Of a stretch of 64,000 bases of DNA, positions 1 through 9,799 are shown piece after piece. The position numbers and the translations under genes are program-made. The stretch is from Spirometra erinaceieuropaei (Eukaryota > Platyhelminthes > Cestoda > Diphyllobothriidea > Diphyllobothriidae). The stretch covers positions 2,362,762 to 2,426,761 of the forward strand of contig CACRXP010000012.1 in the NCBI GenBank assembly GCA_902702965.1, given 5' to 3'. The notes under the pieces are model-generated. The model worked only from the letters and a program-made list of their open reading frames with translations, was not told where the DNA came from and did not search any database. Position 1 is the first letter of the stretch. Each line of letters begins with the position of its first letter.

Positions 1-16
1 ACTACTGCTACTACTG

Positions 17-62
<46 letters not shown>

Positions 63-208
63 CACTACAACTACTACTACTACTACTACTACAACTACTA
101 CTACTAATACTACTACTACCAATAATACTACTACTACTACTACTACTGCTACTACTACTAGTATTACCACTACTACTGGTACTACTACTACCACCACCGC
201 TGGTGCTA

Positions 209-269
<61 letters not shown>

Positions 270-334
270 CACTACTACTACTACTACTACTATCACTACT
301 AATGCTACTGCCACCGCTGTCACTACTGCTACCG

Positions 335-385
<51 letters not shown>

Positions 386-470
386 TCACTACTAATGCTA
401 CTGCCACCGCTGTCACTACTGCTACCGCCACTACTACTGCTACTACTAGTACTACTAATGCTCCATACTA
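1..470. repeat. ACT/CTA trinucleotide microsatellite
   Basis: Nearly uninterrupted ACT repeats with scattered substitutions. A degenerate block starting at 291 (TATCACTACTAATGCTACTG and following bases) recurs at 384, an offset of 93 bp or 31 triplets, so part of the array arose by segmental duplication. The leucine-rich open frame over it is a by-product of the triplet repeat. Confidence 0.95.
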
Positions 471-537
471 CTAAATACTACCAGTGCTACTACTGGCACT
501 GCGGACTAAATACTGCTACCGTTGCGAATACTGCTAG

Positions 538-933
538 AGCCAACAGCAGCAGCACCACCTTTATCGCCATAGTCATGATCACCAAAACCTCCAATCTCCC
601 TTCATCGCGGTCACTCGGAATTCCCAGTGCGCACATCCTCCTGTGGGATCTTCGATGCGGCCATCAGCACTGGAGGTCAAAGCAAACAGCAGCAGCAGCC
701 CTCCCAGAGAGCGAATAAAGAGACAGGCGACGCCTCCTTCCGGAGGCCCGTCCTCACCACCCAGGGAGGTGAGCACAGACAGTCAGAGTAGCAGATCTGC
801 GTCTGAACCATCGGCAGCCCGAACTATCCCCCTCCTGCTATTTGACCACCCCATCCAGCGTCTACTGCCTCCACATGTGGCGGTTGCCATAGACAGACGC
901 ACAGTGGCCAAGATGTGCCACATTTGCTTCAAG
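538..933 (+). CDS. Candidate exon of an unknown host gene
   Basis: An open stretch follows an in-frame TAG whose last two bases could act as a splice acceptor (AG at 536-537). It encodes a Gln/His-rich start, a Ser/Pro-rich segment and then a more ordered C-terminus with two closely spaced cysteines (CHICFK). The last of these codons is followed by GCAAGT, which fits a GC-type donor at 934; otherwise the frame stops at 955-957. Composition is unlike the repeats around it. I do not recognise the family. It could also be chance open frame. Confidence 0.3.
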
Positions 934-1297
934 GCAAGTCACTTCTTGGATGATTAAATATGTTCAAGCAGCAATAAGTAGTTTGGCATTGGAGGGGACA
1001 TCTCGAGGTGACTACCTACTAGGCCTGTAGATGGAGGTCCAGGCCAGTCTGGAGTTCATGCATCAGCAACAGACCGGTCAAAACGGCAATTAAATGAGTG
1101 GGCAGACTGACTACAAACTGCGTAATTGCAGTGAGGCAAAGTAAAAACATGAGAAGGGCGGAAAATGCTAATTCTGTCCCAGTCCGACGTAGACGAATTA
1201 CAGCGGCCAAGCAAGAACATCCGAGACTGTCTTTCCCAAAGCCAGAAGCGCCCGCTCATTTATAGTCCAAGTGTTGTTTGCGACAGAGGTTCGAAAG

Positions 1298-2289
1298 TAC
1301 AGTAAGTGACCGATCTCACGAAATGTCGACTGAAATTCAGACATTCCTTCCCGATTAGGAAGAATTACTTAGGTACCGTCAGAATATTGATTATCAAGCG
1401 GCATAATCCTATAATGTTTCGGACTCGCCAGGATGCCGGCCTTTAAATGCACTCGTTTTTGACCTCTTACAGAAACCGTACTTGGTAAATAAATGACTAC
1501 TTAAGTAGCATGCATTTTTAACGTTGATTTTTGATGGTCTTATAAATTCAAATATATTTTATAGGAAAAATGCATAAAATATGCTTTCTTTTGCTCATTC
1601 GGTAGAGAGCCACCTTATCTTTACATTTTATATTTGCAGAAAGGGTATCTTTAGCCTTTGGAAAAGTTTCTAATTATGAGATTTTTTAGACCGTGCAGTG
1701 TCCATTCAGCATCGTACATGTCCGTTTGCCAATGCTTCTCATGAAATGTAGAACATGGTCCGCATCCACTGCGAGGTTTTGTGAACTCTACATGGTATCT
1801 TTTTAAAGGCATAGAGGAATATATGATTTTCCTTACGGCGAAAGCATGCACCTTGTAGACAGAAATCGCTAAAAGCTAATTCAACGGCTGATCAGGCTCA
1901 AAATTATTTGGACATTGGGAAACGTTTTCAAAACATAAATATACCCTTTCTGAAAGTATAAAATGCAAAGGTAACGTGATTCTCTACCGAATGAGCAAAA
2001 GAAAGCATATTTTTATGCATGTTTTCTATAAAAAATATTTAAATTTATAAGACCTTCAAAAATCATTGTTAAAAATGCATGCTGCTTAAGTAGTCATTTC
2101 TTTATCAAGTACGGTTTCTGTAGGTCAAAAAGGAGTGTATTTAAAGGCCGACATCCTGGCGAGCCCGAAACATTATAGGATTATGCCGCTTGATAATCAA
2201 TATTGTAACGGTACCTAAGTAATTCTTCCTAATCGGGAAGGAATTTCTGAATTTCGGTCGACATTTCATGAGATCGGTCATTCACTGTA
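1298..2289. mobile_element. Foldback Tc1/mariner-like non-autonomous element, copy 1
   Basis: Starts TACAGT at 1298 and ends ACTGTA at 2289. The outer ~330 bp on each side are imperfect reverse complements, with a ~300-bp loop between them. Landmarks repeated in inverse are the CATGAAATG-like motif near each tip, a TACTTAGGTACC-like block, and a motif around GCTACTTAAGTAG. No transposase frame is present, so it is non-autonomous. TA flanks and CAGT tips fit Tc1/mariner insertion. Confidence 0.85.
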
Positions 2290-2789
2290 GGCTGCTTAAG
2301 CACGGACACTGTCCTGCTATGACGCAGGGAGGTAAAGCTGAGTTCCTTTTTATTTTTTAATTCTTCTCGAATCGCATCTTCTTCCGGCAAGATCTGCACT
2401 ACTGATGAAAAAGTTCTCTCGTCAACTGGCTATGTTCAACAATAAAGCAGACACTTTTCGCGGCCAAACAGACATCGGGTGCAAGATCACAGAGACGAGT
2501 AACCCGTAATGCAGTGTGCCTCTTTAAGACTCCTCTTAGGTTTTTGATCCTTTTACCCTTAAGATGGAACAAATACTGAAATCCGTTAAGTGGACAATTT
2601 AAACGTAAGTAATCGGAGTACGAGAGACCTAATAATGGGCCTGTGAGGCATTCGTGAAACCCGGGCAAATAAAGAGGATTCTTCCGGTAGGTTCAAGTGC
2701 ATACGTCGAATTTCAAAGCCACGATATTTTACTGAACCTTCGCGTTCCATTGGTTAAAAAATTATTCGACCGAGATGTTCGGGAGTTGC

Positions 2790-2831
2790 GACAATTCCCA
2801 TTTAAAAATTCAAAAGACAGTTTGGCGAGCA
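2790..2831 (-). mobile_element. PLE 3' tail, distal part (continues from 3814-4258)
   Basis: On the minus strand this begins TGCTCGCCAAACTGTCTTTT, matching the tail of the PLE copy at 9429-9449 (TGCTCACCAAATTGTCTTTT). The rest of the tail lies beyond foldback copy 2, so the element interrupted this PLE. How far the tail extends below 2790 is unclear. Confidence 0.55.
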
Positions 2832-3813
2832 TACAGTGCGTGACCGATCTCATGAAATGCCAGCCAAAATTCTGGAATTTGTTTAAGAAGGATTAGTTAA
2901 GTGGGGTTGTTATACTGATCATCATGCAGTATAACCCTATAACATTTCGGACTTGCCAGGATGTCGGCTTTTGAATGCAAGTCTTTTTGACCTCCTGCAG
3001 AAACCACACTCGGTAAAAAGTGGATACTTAAGTAGCATGCATTTTTCCTACTGATTTTCAATGGGTTTAATAATTCAAATCTATTTTACAGAAAACATGC
3101 CCAAAAATATGTTTTCTTTTATTCAGTTGGTAGGAAATCACATTGTTTTCATATTTTATACCCGAAGAAAATGAGTATTTAGGTTTTAAAATAGTTTCCC
3201 GATCCCCAAATAATTTTCAGCTCGATCTGTCATTGTCTCAGCGTTTAGCAATTTCAGTCTACAAGGTGCATGCTTCGCGTAAGGAAAATCATATATTCTT
3301 CTGTACCTTTAAGAAGACACCAAACAGAGTTCATGAAATTTTGCAGTGGATCTGGACTGTTTTGGACATTTTATGAGGAGCATTAGTAAACGGACATGTG
3401 CGGTCTTGCATGCATGGACAACGCACGGTCTTAACAACCTCATAATTAGAAACTTTTTAAAACCTAAGTATACACTTTCGTCGGTTATAAAATATGAAGA
3501 CAATGTGATTTCCCACCAAACGAGCAAAATAAAATATATTTTTATGCAAGTTTTCTGTAAAATGTATCTGAATTTATAAGACCATCGAAAATTAATAGGA
3601 AAGATGCATGCTACTTAAGTATCCACTTTTTACCGAGTGTGGTTTCTGCAGGAGGTCAAAAGACGTGCATTCAAAAGCCGACATCCTGGCAAGTCCGAAA
3701 TGTTATAGGGTTATACTGCATGATGATCAGTATAACAACCCCACTTAACTAATCCTTCTTAAACAAATTCCAGAATTTTGACTAAAATTTCATGAGATCG
3801 GTGACGCACTGTA
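2832..3813. mobile_element. Foldback Tc1/mariner-like element, copy 2
   Basis: TACAGTGCGTGACC at 2832 is matched in inverse by the 3' end at 3813 (reverse complement TACAGTGCGTCACC). The arms are highly similar for over 300 bp, including AAGGATTAGTTAAGTGGGG and its complement. It sits inside a PLE tail, with TA on both sides. Confidence 0.88.
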
Positions 3814-3892
3814 CACCTGCTTTCGATAAGTTCTCTCCAGGTCTGTACAGTCAAATAGCTATTGAAATAATAAATAAAATGGTACGGACAAG

Positions 3893-4078
3893 TAGATAAT
3901 TATGCTGTAGCTCGGGTTTTGGGGGGAGTGGATTATGCCGCAAGATAATCAGTTTTGCGACCGCACCCACGTAATCCTTCCTAATCGGAAACGAATTCCA
4001 GAATTTCAGCCAACATTTCATGCGATCGGTCACTCACTGTAGATAATTATGCTATAGCTCGGGTTTTGGGGGGAGGGG
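3893..4078. repeat. 39-bp direct repeat flanking a half foldback element
   Basis: The block beginning TAGATAATTATGCT occurs at 3893-3931 and again at 4040-4078, 147 bp apart, with single-base differences. The segment between is half of a foldback element. Confidence 0.85.
3932..4042. mobile_element. Foldback element, copy 3 (one arm only)
   Basis: A single 3' arm running from GATTATGCCGCAAGATAATC through the TTCATGCGATCGG motif to the ACTGTA tip at 4041. The other arm and loop are missing and replaced by duplicated flank. Confidence 0.8.
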
Positions 4079-4624
4079 AGTGAAACACCAAAGTTCCAGT
4101 CAGCGCCAGAGAGAAGGTGGATACGGGAAAAGGTAATTATGCGCGGGTGGCTGGCCTGGTGGCTTAGGGCCATGGCAACTGTAGGATCTTCATGAACGCA
4201 TCGGATCGGTTTGGGTAAACAGATTGCAGCCGCCCCTGACGCACGCAAACAAGATCTATCAGTAGTGATGCCTTAAGAACATATGCAGAAAATGGACTAG
4301 AGAGCACCCGTAAAAAGGCGGAGTAAATAGGGCGTCACGTGTATCAGTGAGCACCCATACTCGACTACCTGGACGAAGGGGAGAAAGAGGGATTCGAGAA
4401 TGTTGCGTAGTAGATTTCGCAAAAAACGTGGAGAAATCAGGATGGCATTTCTGCTTTGGAGTATTCAGGAAGGCAGACCACAACCGAAGATCCAAGTCGG
4501 TACATACACAATTATTTATCGACATGCGTAAAGATTCGAGGTCCGGATATTGTAGAGCGTTCATCATCCTCCCAAGAAGACAAAAAATAAGAGAGGGCAA
4601 ATTCATGGACCATATTGTATCTGA

Positions 4625-4664
4625 ACTGACGTTTCGGAAACCTCCTCGTTTCCAACATCAGAGT
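4625..4664 (-). ncRNA. Hammerhead ribozyme-like motif in PLE copy A
   Basis: The minus strand reads CTGATGTT, a perfect GGAAAC/GTTTCC stem II with a short loop, then GAAACGTC. It lies downstream of the GIY-YIG stop. Position 9 of the core is T rather than A (CTGATGA is canonical), which would be expected to impair cleavage. Confidence 0.55.
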
Positions 4665-4698
4665 AGTGCGCTTGTTGCTCTTACCGGTCTCCAGTTGT

Positions 4699-5370
4699 TC
4701 AGCCTTGCTGCTTGACGGCCGTGCTCCATGCACGAACCTTGACCAGCCTGTTAGCTACTGATTGGCTTAGACCTCCCGGGAATGGCCGTTGATGAGCTTG
4801 CGTGACCTTTGTTCCCTTTGGGGTCGGCGTAGTTGTAGTCAAATCGACGTGTCTGTTGGCCTCTCCCACACCAGCCGGTGGACTGATCGGTTGTCGCTGT
4901 TCATGTGAGTAGCATTCAGCTTCGCATGCGCACTGGAGAGACAGTGTTCGGCTTTGGTCACTCAACTCTTTTCCGTGAGCGTTGACTCTCGGTCCTGCGT
5001 GCTCGCTTCTCTTACTGGTCCGGACTGACCCGAGCCTTGTACCCAGCACCCGGTAGGCGGGATGTAGATCTATAACTCGATTGAGTGTGCCAATCGAGAA
5101 CCAACTTTCGAGCACCAGTCTGGCAATCTTCTTATTGGCTCGACTGAATATCCTTGCTTTCTCAGAGGCGAAATTATGGTTCAGCTCTTGTATGTGGTCA
5201 TAGACCAAAGACAGATTGTCCTTGAGGTTGATTGCAAGTTGGTGTTCATGCAATCTTGCACCGAAACGTCTGTCCGTCTCACCAACATACCCCGCACTGC
5301 ACTTTAGGCATGGTATGCCGTAGACCACCGTTGATTGTTCTGTAATTGGTAGCGGGTCTTTGGGCTTCAT
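4699..5370 (-). CDS. PLE GIY-YIG endonuclease domain
   Basis: A 223-codon frame encoding the endonuclease part of a PLE, the enzyme that nicks target DNA for insertion. Visible signatures are the GIY-like VVYGIPC (about residues 15-21), a CxxC-like pair, the YIG-like YVGET (28-32), an arginine/histidine block RRFGARLHEH, and the likely catalytic glutamate in VLESWF. The last third is low-complexity tail. It is probably a C-terminal piece rather than an independent protein, because an upstream in-frame TAG separates it from the RT. Family assignment is secure; activity is doubtful. Confidence 0.8.
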   Translation of the reverse strand: MKPKDPLPITEQSTVVYGIPCLKCSAGYVGETDRRFGARLHEHQLAINLKDNLSLVYDHIQELNHNFASEKARIFSRANKKIARLVLESWFSIGTLNRVIDLHPAYRVLGTRLGSVRTSKRSEHAGPRVNAHGKELSDQSRTLSLQCACEAECYSHEQRQPISPPAGVGEANRHVDLTTTTPTPKGTKVTQAHQRPFPGGLSQSVANRLVKVRAWSTAVKQQG

Positions 5371-5588
5371 GATTTGCTACGTGATGGTGCATTCTGGTTT
5401 ACGTGCCACGCCAATCCTAAAAGGTTTCAGGATTCTCGCCATCGTCTCTGATACGCTCTTCACGTGGGGTATTAAGAGTCAGAACATCACCCTTTCTCCA
5501 CTCGACCGTTCAAAATGAGGCTTTTTGGGCCACTTGCGTATGAAGAGCTTCCGATAGCCGTTGGCTTCAAAAGGGGCCTGTAATTACT

Positions 5589-5807
5589 TCATCTATCTTT
5601 TCCTCCCACTGTCGTCGTTGCAGTGTGTTTGAACACCTTGAGAGTTCTGACACAACTGCGTTTATGACCAACAGGGTGGCTGCCTCGGAAGTGGATGCGC
5701 CCAGTATTGGTTGTCTTACGGTAAACCGTTGTCCTTATCTTCCCGTCCGTTAATTTCGTAACTAGTACGTCATGGAAGGGCGACCGATTGTTGACTTCTT
5801 CTTCCAT
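5589..5807 (-). pseudogene. PLE reverse transcriptase C-terminal fragment
   Basis: A 72-codon piece carrying the conserved late-RT motifs of PLEs: DVLVTKLTDGKIRTTVYRKT, then HPVGHKRSCVRTL. It lacks the catalytic palm. It is on the same strand as and just upstream of the GIY-YIG frame, separated by frame-disrupting changes. Confidence 0.75.
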
Positions 5808-5846
5808 AGTAGTCTGGATGTGAAGAAAGATTGAGTTTGTGGCGGC

Positions 5847-6345
5847 TAAGCGGTGATGGTGTACGCTCAGTACGCCACAACTTCAGGCCATATCTCTAGT
5901 TGTTCGAAGCAGGACGCCATTTGGTTAGGACACTTTATTCTGTACAGAATAGTGAAGGGGAAATTTGGCAACCGGACGAGGATGCGTCCGGCGTCGCGGA
6001 GGCGGCGTCCGCGAGAGCGATGAGCCCTGTGTCGCCGAAGGTCGCCGCTGCAAAAGTGTCGTTGCAGATTGTTCACTTTATTGTTCTGGACTGTTCCCGC
6101 CAGTCTTACCAATCAGCGATAGGAGTTGCGTTGATTGGCTCCGAGCCCACGCGAAGGTAGTGACAAGCCTCGCGTGGTGCAGGCAGAGAATCGACCGAAT
6201 GCGTGATGCAGACAGTGAATTACAACGAAGCAAATCGAAGCCGGGCAGACGTGCCTGCCATAGCAGGCTGTCGCTAGGACGTAGGTGCAGGCGCTAGCGA
6301 GAGGCGCGACGTAGCCATTATGGCTGTCCACTACAAGTTCAACAA
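5847..6345 (+). repeat. Dispersed 0.5-kb repeat, copy 1
   Basis: This ~0.5-kb segment recurs at 55021-55517 in the same orientation with high similarity. Both begin TAAGCGGTGATGGTGTACGC and end TGGCTGTCCACTACAAG. It contains the perfect palindrome ATTCTGTACAGAAT (5937-5950) and a CpG-rich centre. Open frames across it are not conserved between copies, so it looks noncoding. It lies exactly between two divergent PLE copies. Nature unknown; a SINE, a PLE terminal repeat or a MITE are possible. Confidence 0.8.
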
Positions 6346-6530
6346 TGCCTCGAAAGCCTATACTTCCCTCCTCTTGATTACAACGAACGTGTCGTCGACG
6401 TATCTGGCCCAGAACCTCGGTAGGTACCAGCCGAAGAACAGCTGCTCGAACCTCGGCGACGGCGAGAATCCTGAACCCTTTTGGGATTGGCGTGGCTCAT
6501 AAACCAGAATGCACCATCAAGTAGCAAATC

Positions 6531-6882
6531 ATGAAGCCCAAAGGCCCACTGCCAATAACAGAAGAATTAAGGGTGGTCTACAGCATACCATGCCTAAATT
6601 GCAATGCAAGATATGTTGGTGAAACGGGTAAACGCCTCGGTACAAGATTGCACGAACACCGACTTGCAATCAACCGCAAGGACAAGCTGTCCTTTGGTCT
6701 ATCGCCACATACAAGAGCTGAACCATAATTTCGCCTTTGAGAAAGCAAGGGTATTCAATCGAACCAATGAGAAGATGGCCAGACCGGTGCTTGAAAATTG
6801 GTCATCGATTGGCATACTCAACCGAACTATAGATCTACATCCTGTCTACCGGTTGCTGGGTACAAGGCACGGGTCAGTCCAG
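6531..6882 (+). pseudogene. PLE GIY-YIG endonuclease, frameshifted
   Basis: Frame one (from 6531) carries VVYSIPC, YVGETGKRLGTRLHEHRL. A +1/-1 shift then moves the homology to the frame containing YRHIQELNHNFAFEKARV and the catalytic-glutamate region PVLENW. In both this copy and copy A the codon three before the MKPK methionine is TAG. Pseudogene. Confidence 0.75.
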
Positions 6883-7264
6883 ACAGGACCAATACGGCAG
6901 GTTAGCAGGCAGAACCGAAATCAAAAGCCACGGAAAGGGTTAAGTTTGGTGGTCAGAGGTCGTGTGACCAAAGTCGAACATTGTCTCATCAATGCGCCCG
7001 CGAAGCTGAATGCTACTCACATGAACAGCAACGACCGATCAGTCCACCGGCTGACCTGGGAGAGGCCAACAGGCACGTCGACTTGACTACAACTACGCCG
7101 ACCCCAAAGGGAACAAAGGTCACGCAAGTTCATCAACGGTCAGTCCCGGGGAGGGCTAAGCCAATCAGTGGCAAACAGGCAGGCCAAGGTTCGTGCATGG
7201 AGCACGGCTGGCAAGCAGCAAGGCTGAATAACTGAAGACCGGTAGGAGCCACAAGCGCACTACT

Positions 7265-7300
7265 GTGATGATGGGAACGTGGACGTTTCCGAAACGTCAC
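7265..7300 (+). ncRNA. Hammerhead ribozyme-like motif in PLE copy B
   Basis: GTGATGA, then a GGGAACG/CGTTTCC hairpin, then GAAACGTC ending at 7298. The first core base is G where hammerheads need C (CTGATGA), so this copy is probably inactive. Confidence 0.5.
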
Positions 7301-8331
7301 TTCAAAGGAATTCTGGTCGATGAATTTGCCCTCTCTTCTTTTTCGTCATCTTCGGGAGATGATGGGCGCGATACAGTTATTCGTCTATATATTTCGATAA
7401 AAGCCCAGTGAAGGCCTTATCGCTCGGTCCTAAGATTTGGCGTCCTCAGTAACCCAACCAGCTAGTGCCAGAAAAACTGTTGGAGAACCTCCTGGATCAG
7501 ACATACAACCTTCAGTCACTTTTGACAGAGAGCATACAACATCTTAAGTCTACGTTAGTCAATTGCTCTTATCAATACCTGAACAGTCGTCAGAAATATT
7601 GGGGCTTGCTGACGAAGTCATACATTGAGGAGTTAAAGTAACTCCGGCAGAACAAAGACTTTCTGATAACTAGGCCAGATAACGGAACTAGCGTTGTTTT
7701 GATGGACAGGGTAGACTATATTACAAAAATACGATCCATTATGTCGGATCAGGAAAAGTTCAGAAAGACAAAGAAGAAGGACCGTACAGATGAGATTGAA
7801 GCACAACTGACTGACTGCTTGAAAGGACTTCAATGAGATGGTTTCATGAGAGAACAAGATGAAGAGCGCCTCCGACCCATCGGCACACATACATTGGTCA
7901 TACGGCTTGTAGAAGATCCACAGTGATGGCAAACCAGTTCGCCCAATCCCCGATATAAGGAACTGGCTCTAACATGAGATATCAAAATGGCTAGAGAGGG
8001 AACTAAAACTCCTGAAGTATCACCTAGCGCCACAGGGCTATTGGGATGCCTTTGAATTCATTAACAGCGTGGAGGACCACGACCTACACGGAATGGTTAT
8101 GTTTTTGCGGTATCACTGCCTCTAATCAGCAGGATGTAGGAATGCCGGTGAATGTCTTCAGAGAATTGTTATTGAGGTGTATCCTAAACTTGCAATCCCT
8201 ATTTGATAACAATCTGTATAGGCAGATGGACGGAGCAGCCCACTGGACCAATTTCAGTGAATATATTCCAGGGCAAGCCAGCTTTCCAGATACGTCAACA
8301 GATCAACGATCCGAGATACTAGGGGTGTTGC

Positions 8332-8520
8332 ATGAATGATATATTTCGGATTGCACCGGAACAAAATAAAGTCCGAGCTCTACTGGGTGATATAAGTCAG
8401 ACGCATCCATCAATCAGATTCACGCTGGACGAACAGTCCTGTTCGCTCCCCTTTCTGAACGCTCTTCTGAGTAGGCCCGACGGTAGTATTCGACGTAACG
8501 TCTACCGTGAGAAGACGTGA
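8332..8520 (+). pseudogene. PLE reverse transcriptase palm fragment
   Basis: This frame holds the region around the RT catalytic box. The usual Y-x-D-D position reads MNDIF, so the first residue is altered. It is followed by PSIRFTLDEQS and LPFLNALLSRPDGSIRRNVYR, characteristic of PLE RTs. The frame breaks just after VYREKT. Confidence 0.7.
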
Positions 8521-8954
8521 TCCGGCAATACACGCACTCTGGAAGTTTCGTACCGCTAAACGTGAAGAGTACTTTAGTCCACTGATTGATAGAAAGGATG
8601 AGAAAAATCAGCTCGATTAAGAGCATTAAGTGTGTTTAAGGTTGTAGGAGGTCTCTTTCGCCAGAACGGGTACCCAGATCTATTTATTGCGAGAACATGG
8701 CCGAAAGCCCACCAAAGTCCCCGACGTTGACGGTAGAAAAGAAAAGATTTTCCATAAGGGTCCTATTTCAAGGGGATGCGCCAAGTGAGCTTTTAAGAAG
8801 ACGCCCAAATCAAGCTGTATAACCCACCTTCTCCACTTTTCTCACCCTATACGGAGAGGGTAAGGCCAAATCACCAGCCCAGACCGCCTCTATGTGTATT
8901 TACTCCTTCACCTACTCCTGTGGAGCATAATATGTTGATCGCACGAGTCAGCAT

Positions 8955-9386
8955 TTGTCCAAAAGAATAAAAGGACATTTTCCAGTATGGTTAGGAAAGA
9001 GTCGAATAAAGAACATAAACAAGTCCATCCTCACACACATGGCAGACAAAGGTCACCGTGTAGATGCCAGAGAGGTTTTTCGAGTGATTTACAAGATTCC
9101 GTCAAGCTATATAAAGCTACTTGGGCGGCGGCTGTTGGCGACGGCAGAGGCGGCTCCAATAAGGCTACACGGACCGGTCCTATGCGCACGGAAGAACTTC
9201 ATAGAAGTCGCACAGTTGCCATGGGTCAAAGCCACCAAGCCAACCATCTGCATACAATTACCTTTTCCAGTGCCCACCATCCCCTGGCGCTGGCTGGGAT
9301 GTTGGTGTTCGCTCTCCCCTCCCCTAAACCCAAAGTGCAGCATAATTGTCTACTTGTCCGCATCCGGTGAATCGTTATTTCAATAG
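8955..9386 (+). pseudogene. PLE GIY-YIG C-terminal half
   Basis: A 143-codon frame with the PLE-typical run FPVWLGKSRIKNINKSILTH, FRVIYKIPSS, and LLATAEAAPIRLHGPVLCA, where the glutamate in ATAEA matches the catalytic position. The N-terminal GIY and YIG boxes upstream are disrupted. From residue ~95 on it is read-through into the noncoding tail. Confidence 0.65.
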
Positions 9387-9701
9387 CCATATAAGTGTAC
9401 AGGTCTGAAGAGCATGTATAGAAAGTAGTAATATGCTCACCAAATTGTCTTTTGAAGAGCTGTCTGAAGGTTAAACTAGTTTTTTTTCGCTCACCGTAGC
9501 CGATCGTGTTGCATAACTAACAGAAACTCAGAGAAGGCGTGGGATCTTACATTAAGCGAAATGCACACCTGACAGCAGTTCCAGGCTACATAAGTTTGTC
9601 AGTACCAAATTAGTGGTTGAAATGTTAATCTGACATAAAAATAAAACACGTCTTATTTAGAATACGTGACACTATAAAAGAGATGAATTATCAACTTTCA
9701 G

Positions 9702-9799
9702 GAGTTCCCAGATGAAATGACGGTTCTGAAACATCAAGTTGTCGAACACAAATTTGACGAGAACCAAGAGGTGGAGAAAACGGAACAAAAGTGCAGAAG
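9702..9799 (+). CDS. Candidate coiled-coil exon of unknown gene
   Basis: Flanked by a polypyrimidine-like acceptor (TCAACTTTCAG) and a GTAAAC donor. The 98-bp frame encodes a charged, helix-prone peptide (FPDEMTVLKHQVVEHKFDEN...) without stops. No neighbouring exon with matching phase was identified. It may be a real short exon on the + strand or a chance match. Confidence 0.3.

Larger units (their letters stand above)
3814..4258 (-). mobile_element. PLE 3' end fragment (degenerate)
   Basis: The minus strand parallels the 3' end of the PLE at 9180-9420: a CVHEDPTVAMAL-like remnant of the GIY-YIG C-terminus, then a noncoding tail with matching blocks (CATAATTATCTACTTGTCC and the TGTACAG block). 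It is 5'-truncated and interrupted by foldback copies 2 and 3. Confidence 0.6.
4490..5845 (-). mobile_element. Penelope-like element, 5'-truncated (copy A)
   Basis: Minus-strand retroelement. It begins with the end of the reverse transcriptase (5807-5589: FHDVLVTKLTDGKIRTTVYRK then HPVGHKRSCVRTL), followed by a linker, the GIY-YIG frame (5370-4699) and a 3' region with a hammerhead-like motif. The linker carries frameshifts and an in-frame TAG just before the endonuclease methionine. The N-terminal half of the RT is missing. The 3' boundary is judged from similarity to copy B. Confidence 0.8.
6346..7397 (+). mobile_element. Penelope-like element, 5'-truncated (copy B)
   Basis: Plus-strand PLE of the same subfamily as copy A. 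The GIY-YIG domain begins at 6531 (MKPKGPLPITEELRVVYSIP...NARYVGETGKR). A frameshift near 6690 splits it, and the rest continues as RHIQELNHNFAFEKARVFN and PVLENWSSIGILNRTIDLHP. The tail from 7235 holds a hammerhead-like motif. The 3' end near 7397 aligns with copy A. Confidence 0.8.
7398..9480 (+). mobile_element. Penelope-like element with RT and GIY-YIG (copy C), decayed
   Basis: The longest PLE in the window, a different subfamily from copies A and B. RT blocks appear in order across frames: RPDNGTSVVLMDRVDY (7670-7720); an LRPIGTHT block near 7865; FDNNLYRQMDG near 8200; MNDIFRIAPEQNKVRALLGD with PSIRFTLDEQSCSLPFLNALL (8332-8460); QYTHSGSFVPLNVK (8530-8570). The GIY-YIG C-terminus follows at 8955-9230. 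Several frameshifts and stops make it a pseudogene. The tail runs to about 9480. Confidence 0.8.

Noticed and set aside
203..718. 171-codon + strand frame rich in leucine
   Set aside because: It is the ACT/CTA microsatellite read in the CTN frame. No conserved region follows.
3143..3579. Several 70-80 codon frames on both strands
   Set aside because: They fall in the arms and loop of foldback copy 2 and are not preserved in other copies.
5900..6297. Open frames inside the 0.5-kb repeat
   Set aside because: The second copy at 55021 shifts frame between the same blocks, so coding is not conserved.
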